Part shown: piece by piece, positions 28,107 through 37,130 of the stretch
Position numbering within the stretch: the stretch's first letter is position 1
Layout: each line of letters begins with the position of its first letter
Assembly (NCBI RefSeq): GCF_007860105.1
Contig: NZ_SJPU01000001.1
Span: forward strand, 1,220,018-1,284,017
DNA: 64,000 nt
Reading direction: 5' to 3'
Source: Allorhodopirellula heiligendammensis
GTDB lineage: Bacteria > Planctomycetota > Planctomycetia > Pirellulales > Pirellulaceae
Translations under genes and position numbers: made by a program
Notes under the pieces: generated by a model
The model's database searches: none
What the model was told of the DNA's origin: nothing
What the model saw: only the letters and a program-made list of their open reading frames with translations

Positions 28107-29471
28107 ATGCATCCCGCGAGTGATTCACTCAAATTTGAAAAAGAAACACTCTTGAAGACTTTCGAATCAATCGACCTATTCGCTCCCCTCAAACGCGCCC
28201 TCGCAGAACAAGAATACGTTACACCGACCCCGATCCAGGCGCAGGCCATCCCCGCAGGCGTGGCGGGCCAAGATATTCTCGGATGTGCACAAACGGGTAC
28301 CGGTAAAACTGCCGCCTTCGCACTGCCGATCCTCGATTTTCTCGGTCACGAGAAACCTCGTGCTGCACCCAACCGCCCGACCACACTCGTCCTCGCACCG
28401 ACTCGCGAACTGGCGATTCAGATCGGCGACAGTTTCCGCGTGTACGGCAAACATATGAAATTCCACTCCGCGCTTGTCTACGGTGGCGTGGGGCAAACCG
28501 GTCAGGTGAATTCGATGCGAAAGGGCGTTGACGTGCTGATCGCGACACCCGGACGACTGATCGACCTCATGGATCAAGGGCATATCAACCTTCGTGACGT
28601 GCAAATTTTTGTGCTCGACGAGGCTGATCGGATGCTCGACATGGGGTTCCTGCCCGCCCTGAAGAAGATCATCGCGGCACTTCCCCAGCAACGCCAGTCA
28701 ATGTTTTTCTCCGCGACGCTCGCTCCGAAGATTCGTGAACTTGCCAATAGCTTGTTGTTCAATCCGGTATCGATCAACGTGACTCCCAAGAAGACGAGCG
28801 TCGAACTGATCGAACAGCGATTGCGAATCGTCCGCCGTGACAACAAGGTCTCGTCGTTGACGGAACTATTGCTCGGGAAGGACGTGACTCGTTCGATCGT
28901 GTTCACACGCACCAAACATGGTGCGAACTCATTGGTGAAGAAACTCGACAAAAGCGGTATCCAAGCGGTTGCGATTCACGGCAATAAAACACAGAACGCT
29001 CGTCAAAAAGCGCTCGATGCGTTTCGTAATGATCGCATCAACGTACTTGTTGCGACCGACGTCGCCGCTCGGGGCATCGATATCGATGGCGTTAGCCATG
29101 TGATCAACTACGACATGCCCGTTGAACCGGAGAGCTATGTTCACCGCATCGGCCGTACCGGCCGCGCGGGTGCGGATGGAATTGCCATTTCGTTCTGCAC
29201 CGGCGACGAGCGAGGCGAGCTCAGTGCAATCGAAAGCTTGATTGGCCAAAAACTCAAAGTTGAAAATCCTGAGGAGCGTTTCGAACCGGCTTCGAATGCT
29301 CCCAAAGGACGCGGCCAAGGTGGTGGTGGTGGCGGTCGGTCGCGAGGCAGCCGACCGGCTGGTGGTGGTCGCGCCAGTGGCGGCCAATCACGGCGTGGTT
29401 CGAACAGCGGTGGTGGCGGGAAAAGCTCCTTCCCACGAAACAAAAAGCCAGGCCGACACGCCTCGGTGTGA
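28107..29471 (+). CDS. DEAD-box ATP-dependent RNA helicase (RhlE-like)
   Basis: The 454-residue protein unwinds RNA duplexes in ribosome assembly or RNA decay. All helicase motifs are visible: Q-motif region (YVTPTPIQAQAIP), motif I AQTGTGKT, Ia PTRELA, TPGRLIDL, DEAD in VLDEADRMLDMGF, SAT, IVFTRTK, VATDVAARGID and HRIGRTGRAG. The C-terminal 70 residues are Gly/Arg/Ser-rich and disordered (GGGGGRSRG type), a common RNA-binding tail. RNase Y is encoded divergently 790 nt away. The M20 gene starts 5 nt downstream, or overlaps by 4 nt if its GTG is used, so they are probably co-transcribed. Confidence 0.93.
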   Translation: MHPASDSLKFEKETLLKTFESIDLFAPLKRALAEQEYVTPTPIQAQAIPAGVAGQDILGCAQTGTGKTAAFALPILDFLGHEKPRAAPNRPTTLVLAPTRELAIQIGDSFRVYGKHMKFHSALVYGGVGQTGQVNSMRKGVDVLIATPGRLIDLMDQGHINLRDVQIFVLDEADRMLDMGFLPALKKIIAALPQQRQSMFFSATLAPKIRELANSLLFNPVSINVTPKKTSVELIEQRLRIVRRDNKVSSLTELLLGKDVTRSIVFTRTKHGANSLVKKLDKSGIQAVAIHGNKTQNARQKALDAFRNDRINVLVATDVAARGIDIDGVSHVINYDMPVEPESYVHRIGRTGRAGADGIAISFCTGDERGELSAIESLIGQKLKVENPEERFEPASNAPKGRGQGGGGGGRSRGSRPAGGGRASGGQSRRGSNSGGGGKSSFPRNKKPGRHASV

Positions 29472-29476
29472 GGACC

Positions 29477-30667
29477 ATGACACGCGTTTCTGATTACCTT
29501 TCGCAACTCATTGCGTTCGATACCGTCAGCAGCCGTAGCAATGAAGGCATCTCTGACCTCGTTGCCGCATGGCTGCAAGAACTCGATTTCGATGTTGAGC
29601 GGACAAGCTATCGGGATTCTCGTGGTGTGCTCAAATGTAACCTCGTCGCTCGGCGAGGTCCGGAGATGAATGCGTCGGGCGTTGGCGATAGCGGGCGGCA
29701 TAGGGCCGATAAGCGGAGCGGTTTAGCTTACTTCTGCCATACCGACACCGTCCCCGCGGATCGATGGACCGGACCGGGCCACAATCCGTTTATTGCGACG
29801 GTTGAGGGAACACGTATCTACGGTCGTGGAGCCTGCGACATGAAAGGCTCACTGGCGGCGATGCTTACTTCGGTCAGCCAAGTCGATCCGGCGTTACAAA
29901 CCAGTCCCCTCTGGTTCGTCTGCACTGCTGACGAAGAAGTCGGATTCGAAGGCGCACGGCATCTCACCGAGCATTCTGCCTGCTATGGGCAAATTGCCGC
30001 TGCCGATCCGCCCTGCATCATCGGAGAACCCACGGGGCTGCGTGTCATCCATGCCCACAAAGGTATCGTTGGGTTTCGCGTAGTCTCAGCAGGCCGAGCA
30101 GCGCATAGCAGTACCAATACCGGCGTCAATGCCAATGTGGCTATGGTTCCGATGCTGCAAACTCTCTTGGAGATCAACGAGCGTTGCCAGACGGACCTTG
30201 TCTTACGAAATGGCATGTTCGACCCACCGACCCTCACTTGGAATTTCGGTGTCAGCGATGGAATGGATGCACTCAATATCGTTCCCGATCACTGCGCGGC
30301 ATGGGTGAGTTTCCGCACGATGCCGGGTGTGGATGGCAGCGAGCTGCTGGCGCAGGTCCAGCAGCGGGCTGTCGAACTGGGGCTAACGTTCCAGCTCTTT
30401 CCTGGTGGTGAGCCGATGCAGACTCCCGCCGATGCCGCGTGCGTTCGTGACCTCTGCGAGTTGGCAAAACCCTTCATCGGTGAAAATCGCTCGGAAGCGG
30501 TCTGCTATGCCACGGATGCCTGCGTCCTCAACGGGCTCACTCAACGCATGGTGTGCGGCCCCGGCGAGATTGCCCAAGCACACACGGTTAACGAATTCAT
30601 CGAAGTCGATCAACTCGAAAAAGGTGTGCAGCTCTACGAGTCCGCCATCCGCCATTGGTGCGTCTGA
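29477..30667 (+). CDS. M20-family deacylase, acetylornithine deacetylase (ArgE)-like
   Basis: A 396-residue zinc hydrolase. Metal-site motifs are AYFCHTDTVPADRW, YGRGACDMKGSLAAML and CTADEEVGFEGARHL; the dimerisation-domain motif is KGIVGFRVVSAGRAAHSS. The family removes acyl groups from amino acids; the ArgE/DapE branch fits best by length and by GEPTGL. Residues about 60-80 (MNASGVGDSGRHRADK) look like a small polar insertion before the first metal strand. The frame is open 9 nt farther to a GTG at 29468 that overlaps the helicase stop; I chose the ATG. The substrate is not provable from sequence. Confidence 0.82.
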   Translation: MTRVSDYLSQLIAFDTVSSRSNEGISDLVAAWLQELDFDVERTSYRDSRGVLKCNLVARRGPEMNASGVGDSGRHRADKRSGLAYFCHTDTVPADRWTGPGHNPFIATVEGTRIYGRGACDMKGSLAAMLTSVSQVDPALQTSPLWFVCTADEEVGFEGARHLTEHSACYGQIAAADPPCIIGEPTGLRVIHAHKGIVGFRVVSAGRAAHSSTNTGVNANVAMVPMLQTLLEINERCQTDLVLRNGMFDPPTLTWNFGVSDGMDALNIVPDHCAAWVSFRTMPGVDGSELLAQVQQRAVELGLTFQLFPGGEPMQTPADAACVRDLCELAKPFIGENRSEAVCYATDACVLNGLTQRMVCGPGEIAQAHTVNEFIEVDQLEKGVQLYESAIRHWCV

Positions 30668-30770
30668 CGTAGAAGGGGCCATCGTCTTGTCCGGTACCGA
30701 TCGGCCCACCCGAGAAAATGCTCCCGAGTGACGATTAAAGCTGATACCCGGGCCTCGCTCGGCTGAACAC

Positions 30771-31625
30771 TCACTGCGGACGAAATCGCGGCAGCTCTGC
30801 CCCAGGTTTCGACGTTGACTTCCGAGGTTCCACTTTCGGTTGAAATTTCAGTGGTGGCGTTGTCGACAGCTGCGGCAAGGTCGACTGCTGTACTGGCGAT
30901 TCTCCCCCGGCCCGCTGCAGTTGGTCGAGGAACGCCTGCAACCGCCAATGTGTCTGGGTCCGGGTCGCAACGCACAGAAGTTGCTTGTCCTTCATCGGGA
31001 ACAGTTGGATTACCGAAACTCCTCCCAATACTTCCCAATCGTCGGGTTCGATGACGGTTTGAATCGTGTGACTCAAAAACTTTGTCGCGATTAATTTCTC
31101 GCGCACGTCGCCGTCTCCTGTCAGCGATGACACGTCGTAGATCCGCACAGGGAGCCTGTTGTCGGCGGTATCCTTCGTCGTGATCCGCACCACGCCATGG
31201 CGAACTTCGACGACGCAATCGAGATCCTCAAGTGCCGACGAAAGGTGTACCAACAAAGTCTGCGGCGGCGTGTCGACACGAAAACTGATTGGATGGTCGG
31301 TCGTAAGACCAATTCCTTCTAATGCGATCGTGTCGATCTCCATCGGACAGATCGATCTAACGGAAGCGACCCAGTCATCCAGCGGAATCTTAATCGCGGT
31401 GGGTGCGTAGGGCTGACAAAGGGCTTCCCAAATCGCTCGCTCCTGTGCCCGTGTCATCATGGCGTCGACCGGCCACGATTCGACAACCGTATCCAAGATG
31501 GGAATCTCAAGCGTCGGTGACGGCACGTCCTGAGGTTGCCCGTGGCACTGCAGAGTGACCAGCAGACTAAAAAATAGCGATGCGACAAGCGGCGATGGGC
31601 CCCTGAGGGGAAAGTTCAATTTCAT
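30771..31625 (-). CDS. Exported protein with a secretin-N/STN-like domain
   Basis: A 284-residue protein starting at the ATG 31625, which gives a signal peptide (SPLVASLFFSLLVTLQCHGQ); an earlier in-frame ATG at 31709 lacks one. The mature part has a segment typical of planctomycete proteins built from short beta-alpha units (PISFRVDTPPQTLLVHLSSAL...VVEVRHGVVRITTKD), followed by PVRIYDVSSLTG, DVREKLIATKF and FPMKDKQLLCVATRTQTHWRLQAFLDQL. This resembles the STN/secretin N-domain pattern. The C-terminal 60 residues are Pro/Gln/Ser-rich. Probably periplasmic; function unknown. It is divergent from the next gene, with about 200 nt between them. Confidence 0.65.
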   Translation of the reverse strand: MKLNFPLRGPSPLVASLFFSLLVTLQCHGQPQDVPSPTLEIPILDTVVESWPVDAMMTRAQERAIWEALCQPYAPTAIKIPLDDWVASVRSICPMEIDTIALEGIGLTTDHPISFRVDTPPQTLLVHLSSALEDLDCVVEVRHGVVRITTKDTADNRLPVRIYDVSSLTGDGDVREKLIATKFLSHTIQTVIEPDDWEVLGGVSVIQLFPMKDKQLLCVATRTQTHWRLQAFLDQLQRAGGESPVQQSTLPQLSTTPPLKFQPKVEPRKSTSKPGAELPRFRPQ

Positions 31626-31826
31626 CGATCGATAACCAATTTCAGCTGATTGGACGAAGGTCGATATGAGGACGATTCCACGCCAGTCTAACTCGCCCGC
31701 TATCGGCACGCACTGACGGTCTTCCTCCGGCGACGCATTGCCGACGACGTATTGCCGACGAGCAAAAAATGATTCGATTACAATGAGAGGCTCTCATCCG
31801 CTCACCTGAGTTGCTGGAAAATTTCA

Positions 31827-34157
31827 ATGAATCGCATCTGCTTCTCCTTGTTTGCGCTGTTGCTGCTCCCTGTGCTGAGGGCTGACGAACCCAATGTCCC
31901 TGCCGCAGTATTAGACAACGCACACGCTGAAGCGGGCAGCGTCCAGCTGAATCTAACTTCGGTGACGTTGCACGCAGCTGGCAAGGGCTGGTTTGAATAC
32001 TCGGGCACCATCGAGGGATCCGGGAAATTTGCCGTCGATGTGGGGACCTTCGAAGTCGATGAAGCGATTCGCGTCTCAAGACTAATCGACCCAGCCGGGG
32101 CGGGCGAAATTCGTCTGGCGGCCGCCAACGACCCAATCCAGCCGACCCCGCTCGCGCCCGATACGCGGACGCTCGGAAATTTGCTGTTGTCGATGAAAGG
32201 CCAACCCATCGTTGCCGAGATGCGAGATGGTAAGAGCATCCCAGGACGCCTCGTCGCAATCGAACAGAGAACAGACCGCGTGGACGATGTGAGCGAGGAT
32301 CGCGAGTACATGACAGTGCTCACCAGCGAGGGGCTCCAAAAGTTACTCGTCGAAGATACAACCGCGATTCGCTCTACAGATGCGGCCTTCCAAGCACGCT
32401 TAGAAGCGGCTCTCTCTAGCGTCGCCCGCACCCACGAACTACCCACCAGTCAAATCGAGTTCGTATTCCCGAAGGGTGAAAAACGCCAGGTCACTGTGGG
32501 TGTGATGCGACGCGTGCCCAGATGGAAGATCGGCTATCGAATTGAGGACGACAAGTTGATCCATCGGAGTATCGTTGATAATACCTCGGGAACCGATTGG
32601 TCAGACGTTGACCTGCGCCTGGTCGATGGCAATCCCGTGCTGTTCGCTATGGATATGCACTCGGTCGCCCGCGCAAGATTTTCCCGCCTCGATCGGCCCG
32701 AAGGTCACGTCGCCATGGCACCCTCGTTCAACGAATCGCTCAGCCGCGATGATAGTGCCGAGAATCGCGATCTGCTGGTATCCCCCGATATGGACGGTGA
32801 GGGCAATGACGCCGCAGATGCCGCCTTCATGGAAAGCGAGATGATGATGGGTATGGGAGGCTTCGGAGGTGGTTTTGGAGGCGGGATGGGAGGAGGTGGC
32901 GCTTTCGGCGGCGGCCCGCCACGCCGCACCCAGACCAAACGTGACGAAACGGGGCTCGATCCCACCGCCGCCATGAATCATGCTCTCGCCCAAACTCAAG
33001 ATGCGCCAGCAGGCAGTACGCTCGCACTGAATTTCGAAGGCGTTGATTTGCCCAGCGGCGAAACGGCTCTGCTTGACACGGTGGTCTCGCCAATTTCGAT
33101 CGCGGACGTCTCGGTGTATCGCGAGACCTATCATCCGACTGCGACCCTACTGTGCGTGGAGATCGAAAACAACACGCCTTCCTTGTTGCCATCAGGCCCC
33201 CTCACTGTCCTGGCCGGTGACCACCAGCGCTCCATTTTGGGCGAACTGGTACTGCCGGCCCTCGGTCCCCAATCCAAAAGGCTGGCGGGCTATGCCATCG
33301 ATGGTGGCGTCCGCGTCACCGTGAAACCTACCAGTACAAAAGCTGTGGTCCAAGCGATCACCTTGGATCGGGACCAACACGATATCGAGATCGAGACGCT
33401 GCATGAGAGATCGACGGACTATGAATTTCTCAACCGCTCGGGAGAATCCCGCACTGTTGTCCTCGAGTCTGCCGCACCCACCTCACCCTTTCAGTGGGCC
33501 CACGGAAGTGAAGAGGGTACTACCTACGAACAGGCTGACCAATTCAACCGTGAACGATTCTCGCTCGGAGATGGAGAATCCGAGACTCGGACCGTGCTGC
33601 ATCAACATAGCGCAACTGAGTCGAAAGAGTGGGGCGCCATCGCTGTGACCCAGCTCGAGGCCTGGATCAACGACTCAAGATGGGGCGCAGAACTGAAGTC
33701 GTCGCTCCAGGGCATTCTGGAATCACGGCGGGGACTTGATCAGACGAACGAACAGCTTGCGTCACTCCTTGCGCTGCGGGGCCAACTGATTCAAGAAATC
33801 GAGCGCGTCACTACCCAGCTCACCAGACGGTACAACGGCGCGTCGCTCCCGAAAGAAGTCGTCGCTCAGTATCAAGATCGCCTGATCGCCTTAGAACACC
33901 GACGCGAAAAATCCGAGCTGCGGATGCGAGAACTCGAGGCAATCCGACGAACATGGACAGCATCGCTGGGGATGCCTCCGCAGCTGCCCGACGAGCTGCT
34001 GCCACTCCGCGCGTTCATCGTTGATACCGACCTACTCCCTGCCGGAACAGCCGACGGCATTTCGCCTGGCGACGACAGCGAAGAGCGGGCGCCGGCGATA
34101 ACTCCCGACCCGTTCGGTGGCGGAAGTTCGGAAGACGATCCGTTCAGCCCACGTTGA
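31827..34157 (+). CDS. Large exported protein with a DUF4139-like region and a Gly/Met-rich linker
   Basis: A 776-residue protein with a signal peptide (1-20, ending VLRADE). Its middle has the segment WKIGYRIEDDKLIHRSIVDN followed by SGTDWSDVDLRLVDGNP, the pattern seen in DUF4139-type proteins. Residues about 338-366 are an almost pure Met/Gly/Phe run (MMMGMGGFGGG). A long coiled-coil-like part lies near 620-720. The C-terminus is Asp/Pro/Gly-rich. It should be outside the inner membrane. No catalytic motif is seen and the role is unknown, possibly envelope-related. Confidence 0.7.
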   Translation: MNRICFSLFALLLLPVLRADEPNVPAAVLDNAHAEAGSVQLNLTSVTLHAAGKGWFEYSGTIEGSGKFAVDVGTFEVDEAIRVSRLIDPAGAGEIRLAAANDPIQPTPLAPDTRTLGNLLLSMKGQPIVAEMRDGKSIPGRLVAIEQRTDRVDDVSEDREYMTVLTSEGLQKLLVEDTTAIRSTDAAFQARLEAALSSVARTHELPTSQIEFVFPKGEKRQVTVGVMRRVPRWKIGYRIEDDKLIHRSIVDNTSGTDWSDVDLRLVDGNPVLFAMDMHSVARARFSRLDRPEGHVAMAPSFNESLSRDDSAENRDLLVSPDMDGEGNDAADAAFMESEMMMGMGGFGGGFGGGMGGGGAFGGGPPRRTQTKRDETGLDPTAAMNHALAQTQDAPAGSTLALNFEGVDLPSGETALLDTVVSPISIADVSVYRETYHPTATLLCVEIENNTPSLLPSGPLTVLAGDHQRSILGELVLPALGPQSKRLAGYAIDGGVRVTVKPTSTKAVVQAITLDRDQHDIEIETLHERSTDYEFLNRSGESRTVVLESAAPTSPFQWAHGSEEGTTYEQADQFNRERFSLGDGESETRTVLHQHSATESKEWGAIAVTQLEAWINDSRWGAELKSSLQGILESRRGLDQTNEQLASLLALRGQLIQEIERVTTQLTRRYNGASLPKEVVAQYQDRLIALEHRREKSELRMRELEAIRRTWTASLGMPPQLPDELLPLRAFIVDTDLLPAGTADGISPGDDSEERAPAITPDPFGGGSSEDDPFSPR

Positions 34158-34724
34158 GCGGTTTCGTTAACGAATGAGCATCGTCCTGAACCGATATCTC
34201 CGCGGTTGCAACAGGGAGAGCAGGACCTCCTTTCACTGAGGCAGTCACCCAGGCACCACCCTTGTGAATACAAACATCGGACAGCGTCTGCGCGGGAATT
34301 TTCCGCTGGACACCTCCGCTAAGGTCACGATTCCGAGCTCGGAAAATGCATCGCCCTGATTTCCAACGATGCATGAGCAAAAGATTCCATCGAATCCCTC
34401 GCTGACACATCGTCTTGGGTGGACAATTTCACTAAAACCTCCAGTCCAATCACTCATTCACATTCATCGCGACGCAACGAGCGGGCTGAGGGCTCGATTC
34501 GACTCTCACTTATGACATTCTCAGACTTGCTGGCAGTCGCTTGACTGTCGCAATACTCGGGCAGCGATACCGCCCAATGCAGCCAATTAAGTCAAACACT
34601 CACCGTCTGAATTGCTGGAATGGTTTTTCGTAGCGTTAGCGCCACGTCACAACACTACCTGGGACCACGTCCCGCCTAGCGAGGATTCGAAGCTTGCCCC
34701 GGATAATGCGGACTCGACTCCGCT
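34158..34724. other. Intergenic, no gene supported
   Basis: This space lies between the large exported protein and csrA, whose 3' ends face each other. A leftward open frame at 34144-34410 exists, but it overlaps the end of the upstream gene and shows no family. I see no strong terminator hairpin. Confidence 0.4.
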
Positions 34725-34973
34725 TCAGCAACGATCCATCTGGCCAGCAACAGCAATTCCACGCTCGAGCATCGAGGCGACTGCCGAGGGAGTTCCACCT
34801 TCAGCTTTTTCAGATTTTGAAACTTGCGGTGCGAGTTCACCCCGGACAATGGCGACTTCGCGAGGAGCTTCGATTCCAATGGCGACCCGGTTTCCCGCAA
34901 TGCGATTGACGGTGATCACAACGTTATCGCCGATGACCAATTTTTCGCCTTCTTTTCGACTGAGAACCAACAT
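34725..34973 (-). CDS. csrA: Carbon storage regulator CsrA
   Basis: An 82-residue mRNA-binding regulator of translation and message stability. The N-terminal 50 residues match the family almost throughout: MLVLSRKEGEKLVIGD, VVITVNRIAGNRVAIGIEAPREV and AIVRGEL. The remaining 30 residues are a lineage-specific tail. The open frame continues upstream to 35105, but the conserved Met of MLVLSRK at 34973 is the true start. No flagellar genes, the usual companions, are nearby. CsrA binds GGA motifs in mRNA leaders and may act on its own message. Confidence 0.93.
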   Translation of the reverse strand: MLVLSRKEGEKLVIGDNVVITVNRIAGNRVAIGIEAPREVAIVRGELAPQVSKSEKAEGGTPSAVASMLERGIAVAGQMDRC

Positions 34974-35560
34974 GGCTTGAATCCTTTCGATTATTTCTGT
35001 TCTAAGGGGTAGTTCTTGAAACTTCGTGATGGAAAACAGTTGCACTTCCCGGGCCAAACGTCGTCTCGTCTGTAACTTTTTTGAGAATTCATGGGTGGAT
35101 GGCAAGAAAATGCATCATTTCCCCAAGAATTACTCAATTTTGGCTAATGCAGAGCCGACGGGATTGGCTGTGGGTCATGGTCGCTGATTGCACAATTCAC
35201 GAATATTTCCTGTCAAAACGAGAGCTGATCTCAACATGAGACGCAGAATCTGAGATTTCTCCTCCCGTCCGACAGAAGTAGTATCTGCCAGGGCGGTGAC
35301 ACGTTTGGTCACCCATCCGACAATCGGATTGAAAAAATTGCAAAACCGCTGTAGCAGAGGCCGCATGGTGTCCGAAAACTATCGTGACCAATAGCAGCGT
35401 CCCTGCCATCGAAGCAGTGAACCGGCCTTTCTGGACCGAACTTAAAAAATGTTCTCCAGAGATGCCTCAACCCATCTTGAAGCAACTCGCCGCCCCCGCT
35501 AACATTCCCACCTCACGTGAGTGAAGTTGATTTCAAAGAAACAACGACACCACGATTCAA
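34974..35560. other. Intergenic between csrA and tRNA-Asn
   Basis: There are 587 nt with only short, overlapping, motif-free frames. The region should contain the promoter of csrA (leftward) and that of tRNA-Asn (rightward). Confidence 0.4.
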
Positions 35561-35633
35561 TCCCCTGTAGCTCAGTTGGTAGAGCAGGCGGCTGTTAACC
35601 GCCTTGTCGCAGGTTCGAGTCCTGCCGGGGGAG
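35561..35633 (+). tRNA. tRNA-Asn (anticodon GTT)
   Basis: A 73-nt cloverleaf. The acceptor stem TCCCCTG pairs with CGGGGGA (one T-G pair) and the discriminator base is G. The D stem is GCTC/GAGC, the anticodon stem GGCGG/CCGCC with loop CTGTTAA (anticodon GTT at 35594-35596), and the T stem GCAGG/CCTGC with loop TTCGAGT. CCA is not encoded. A hairpin 37 nt downstream may terminate it. It is the left edge of the accessory region, and tRNA genes of this kind are common insertion targets. Confidence 0.97.
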
Positions 35634-35950
35634 CTTTTTGAAAAACTACGGAACTTCAACCGTATAGTTAACGCCCGCAGAGCCGAGAAATGGCCCGCGG
35701 GCGTTCTTCGTTTTGGCCCCAGTTTTCGCGGCACGACGCGATACTCGTCCTCGCTCCCAAGTTCTCGCGCGTCCGCGATCGAACTTCTCTCGGGCGGGTG
35801 TGAAACCCAAGATTACGCCGGAACCCCTGCAAATACCGGTGAAAGATCTCATTCTCTCTGTTTTACTGAGCCACCAGGGTTAACGCCTGATCTCTCTTTG
35901 ATGCTGCAGAACGGACCCGTCGAAGAGTCGCCCTTAAACCTCTCTTGAAT
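35631..35950 (+). repeat. Dispersed repeat, copy A (tRNA-Asn-linked)
   Basis: This starts with the last bases of tRNA-Asn (GAGCTTTTTGAAAAAC), then the hairpin AACGCCCGC/GCGGGCGTT, GGCCCCAGTTTTCGCGG, GTGAAACCCAAGAT, ATCTCATTCTCTCTGT and GGTTAACGCC. Copy B (38135-38520) shares these blocks in the same order, and copy C (60074-60360) shares the hairpin and neighbouring blocks. Identity is partial, perhaps 60-75% by eye. On the minus strand all copies carry a peptide-like frame resembling KTGAETRNARG, which is probably not a gene. Confidence 0.75.
35670..35705 (+). terminator. Hairpin of repeat copy A, likely tRNA-Asn terminator
   Basis: AACGCCCGC at 35670-35678 pairs with GCGGGCGTT at 35697-35705 (9 bp, perfect), followed by the T-rich CTTCGTTTT. 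The same stem recurs at 38216-38250 and 60152-60185, so the hairpin is the most conserved part of the repeat. Confidence 0.65.
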
Positions 35951-35960
35951 CGACAGAGAG

Positions 35961-36060
35961 GTTCGCGCGCGAACTTTTGCACCTGCGCGCGAACCGATCC
36001 TCAGTGGGGATCTCTCTCTAATTAACCTTGGCTCGCGCGAGATAAACCTTGGCTCGCGCG
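35961..36060. repeat. Palindrome and tandem repeat beside the recombinase gene
   Basis: GTTCGCGCGCGAAC at 35961-35974 is a perfect 14-bp palindrome. AACCTTGGCTCGCGCG occurs twice, at 36024-36039 and 36045-36060, with a 21-nt period, and GCGCGCGAAC recurs in between and after. The cluster lies between repeat copy A and the 3' end of the recombinase gene, where a recombination site might be expected. Confidence 0.6.
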
Positions 36061-36110
36061 CGAACTCATTGTCGACCAAATCTCACGCCGAAATTGCCAC
36101 GTTCTGGCCG

Positions 36111-36938
36111 TCATCCAACTTCGCCGTCGGGTAGATCAAAAGCATCCTGGTGAAACGTCATTTGGATCTTGCCTTCGTCGTGCGTGTACACGATCTGTTC
36201 GAAGACCTTGGGCAGCATCGAGTCTCCGTTACGTATCTCGCCGGCGTACACCGGATTATTAAGCAAGTCGCGGATCCTCCCGCTGATCCAACTCCCAGTC
36301 TTGCCCTTTCCGCCCGGCCAACGCTTCAAGTTCGCTAACGCCGCGATCGAGCTCAGTGTGGCTCCATCAGCCGCCAATTGAAGAATCTCGCGAACAATCA
36401 CTGCCTCCTCAATATCCTGAACTAGCTGCTTCGTTTTTGGATCGGCGCGGTACCCAAACGGCGCCGGTCCAGCAACACGTTTGCCTTTCGACTTCAGCAC
36501 CGCTCGTGAATCGGCCATGCGTTCCCGAGTCATCTCGAGTTGAAACTCGCTGGCTGCTGCCACGATGTTACTGGACAATCGACTCGCCGCAGACAATCCA
36601 AAGTTCGGATCCGTAACGACAATCAAATCCACGTCATATCGGTCGAACAGTTCCATCAATCGCGCCGTCGCCTGAAGATTACGTGACAATCGATCTGCGC
36701 GGTCCACGATCAGACGTCGAATCACCCCCAGCTCAATCTGTTCGATCAGTCGAGATAATGCAGGACGATCCAATGTTTCGCTCGAGCCACCATCATCGAC
36801 AAAGACTTCTTTGATCTCCCAGCTGAATGCCTCTGCCGTGTCACGACAAATGGCTTCTTGCACCTCGCAGGAACTAAGCTCGCTTTCGTTCGGCCGAGAC
36901 TTCCGCGCATAGATGGCCGTGACCGCGGGCGAGTGCAT
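36111..36938 (-). CDS. Short serine recombinase (resolvase/invertase domain plus recombinase domain)
   Basis: A 275-residue protein. The resolvase domain (about 8-150) shows the nucleophile region YARKSRPNE (Ser14), VDDGGSSETLDRPAL and the Arg motif DRADRLSRN. The recombinase (PF07508-type) domain follows (about 155-250: VAGPAPFGYRADP, LLNNPVYAGEIRNG). Large serine integrases usually run to 450-600 residues with a zinc ribbon and coiled coil, which are absent here, so it is either a short resolvase-like form or C-terminally truncated. It would cut and rejoin DNA at short sites. With the downstream palindromes, the tRNA and the flanking repeats, it probably moved this small island. Confidence 0.85.
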   Translation of the reverse strand: MHSPAVTAIYARKSRPNESELSSCEVQEAICRDTAEAFSWEIKEVFVDDGGSSETLDRPALSRLIEQIELGVIRRLIVDRADRLSRNLQATARLMELFDRYDVDLIVVTDPNFGLSAASRLSSNIVAAASEFQLEMTRERMADSRAVLKSKGKRVAGPAPFGYRADPKTKQLVQDIEEAVIVREILQLAADGATLSSIAALANLKRWPGGKGKTGSWISGRIRDLLNNPVYAGEIRNGDSMLPKVFEQIVYTHDEGKIQMTFHQDAFDLPDGEVG

Positions 36939-37070
36939 GAGAAATGATTCCAGAGGCAGCTTGGATGCAATCGTGTCGCATATGATGAGAATCGTATTTT
37001 AGCCGAGGCCGTTTCGGATCACATAGAGTGACGTAGATCGCCTTTTTGCCTCTCGAACAATTGGCTTGCT

Positions 37071-37093
37071 TTGTACGGCATGTTGCCGTACAA
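37071..37093 (+). promoter_or_regulatory. Perfect palindromic operator of the toxin-antitoxin pair
   Basis: TTGTACGGCA, a 3-nt spacer TGT, then TGCCGTACAA: a perfect 10-bp inverted repeat ending 37 nt before the antitoxin ATG. RHH antitoxins of this family repress their own promoter by binding such sites, so this is very probably the autoregulatory operator. Confidence 0.8.
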
Positions 37094-37130
37094 TTGAGTG
37101 GTTGTGACAATCCGATCTCGGGAAATAGCG

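Noticed and set aside
34144..34410. 88-codon leftward frame between the exported protein gene and csrA
   Set aside because: It overlaps the end of the upstream gene and I recognise no family; the peptide has no signal or fold pattern I can name.
35646..35852. Minus-strand peptide frames with KTGAETRNARG-like wording in repeat copies A, B and C
   Set aside because: The similarity follows from the DNA repeat itself; frames differ in length and start, and no ribosome-binding site is shared.
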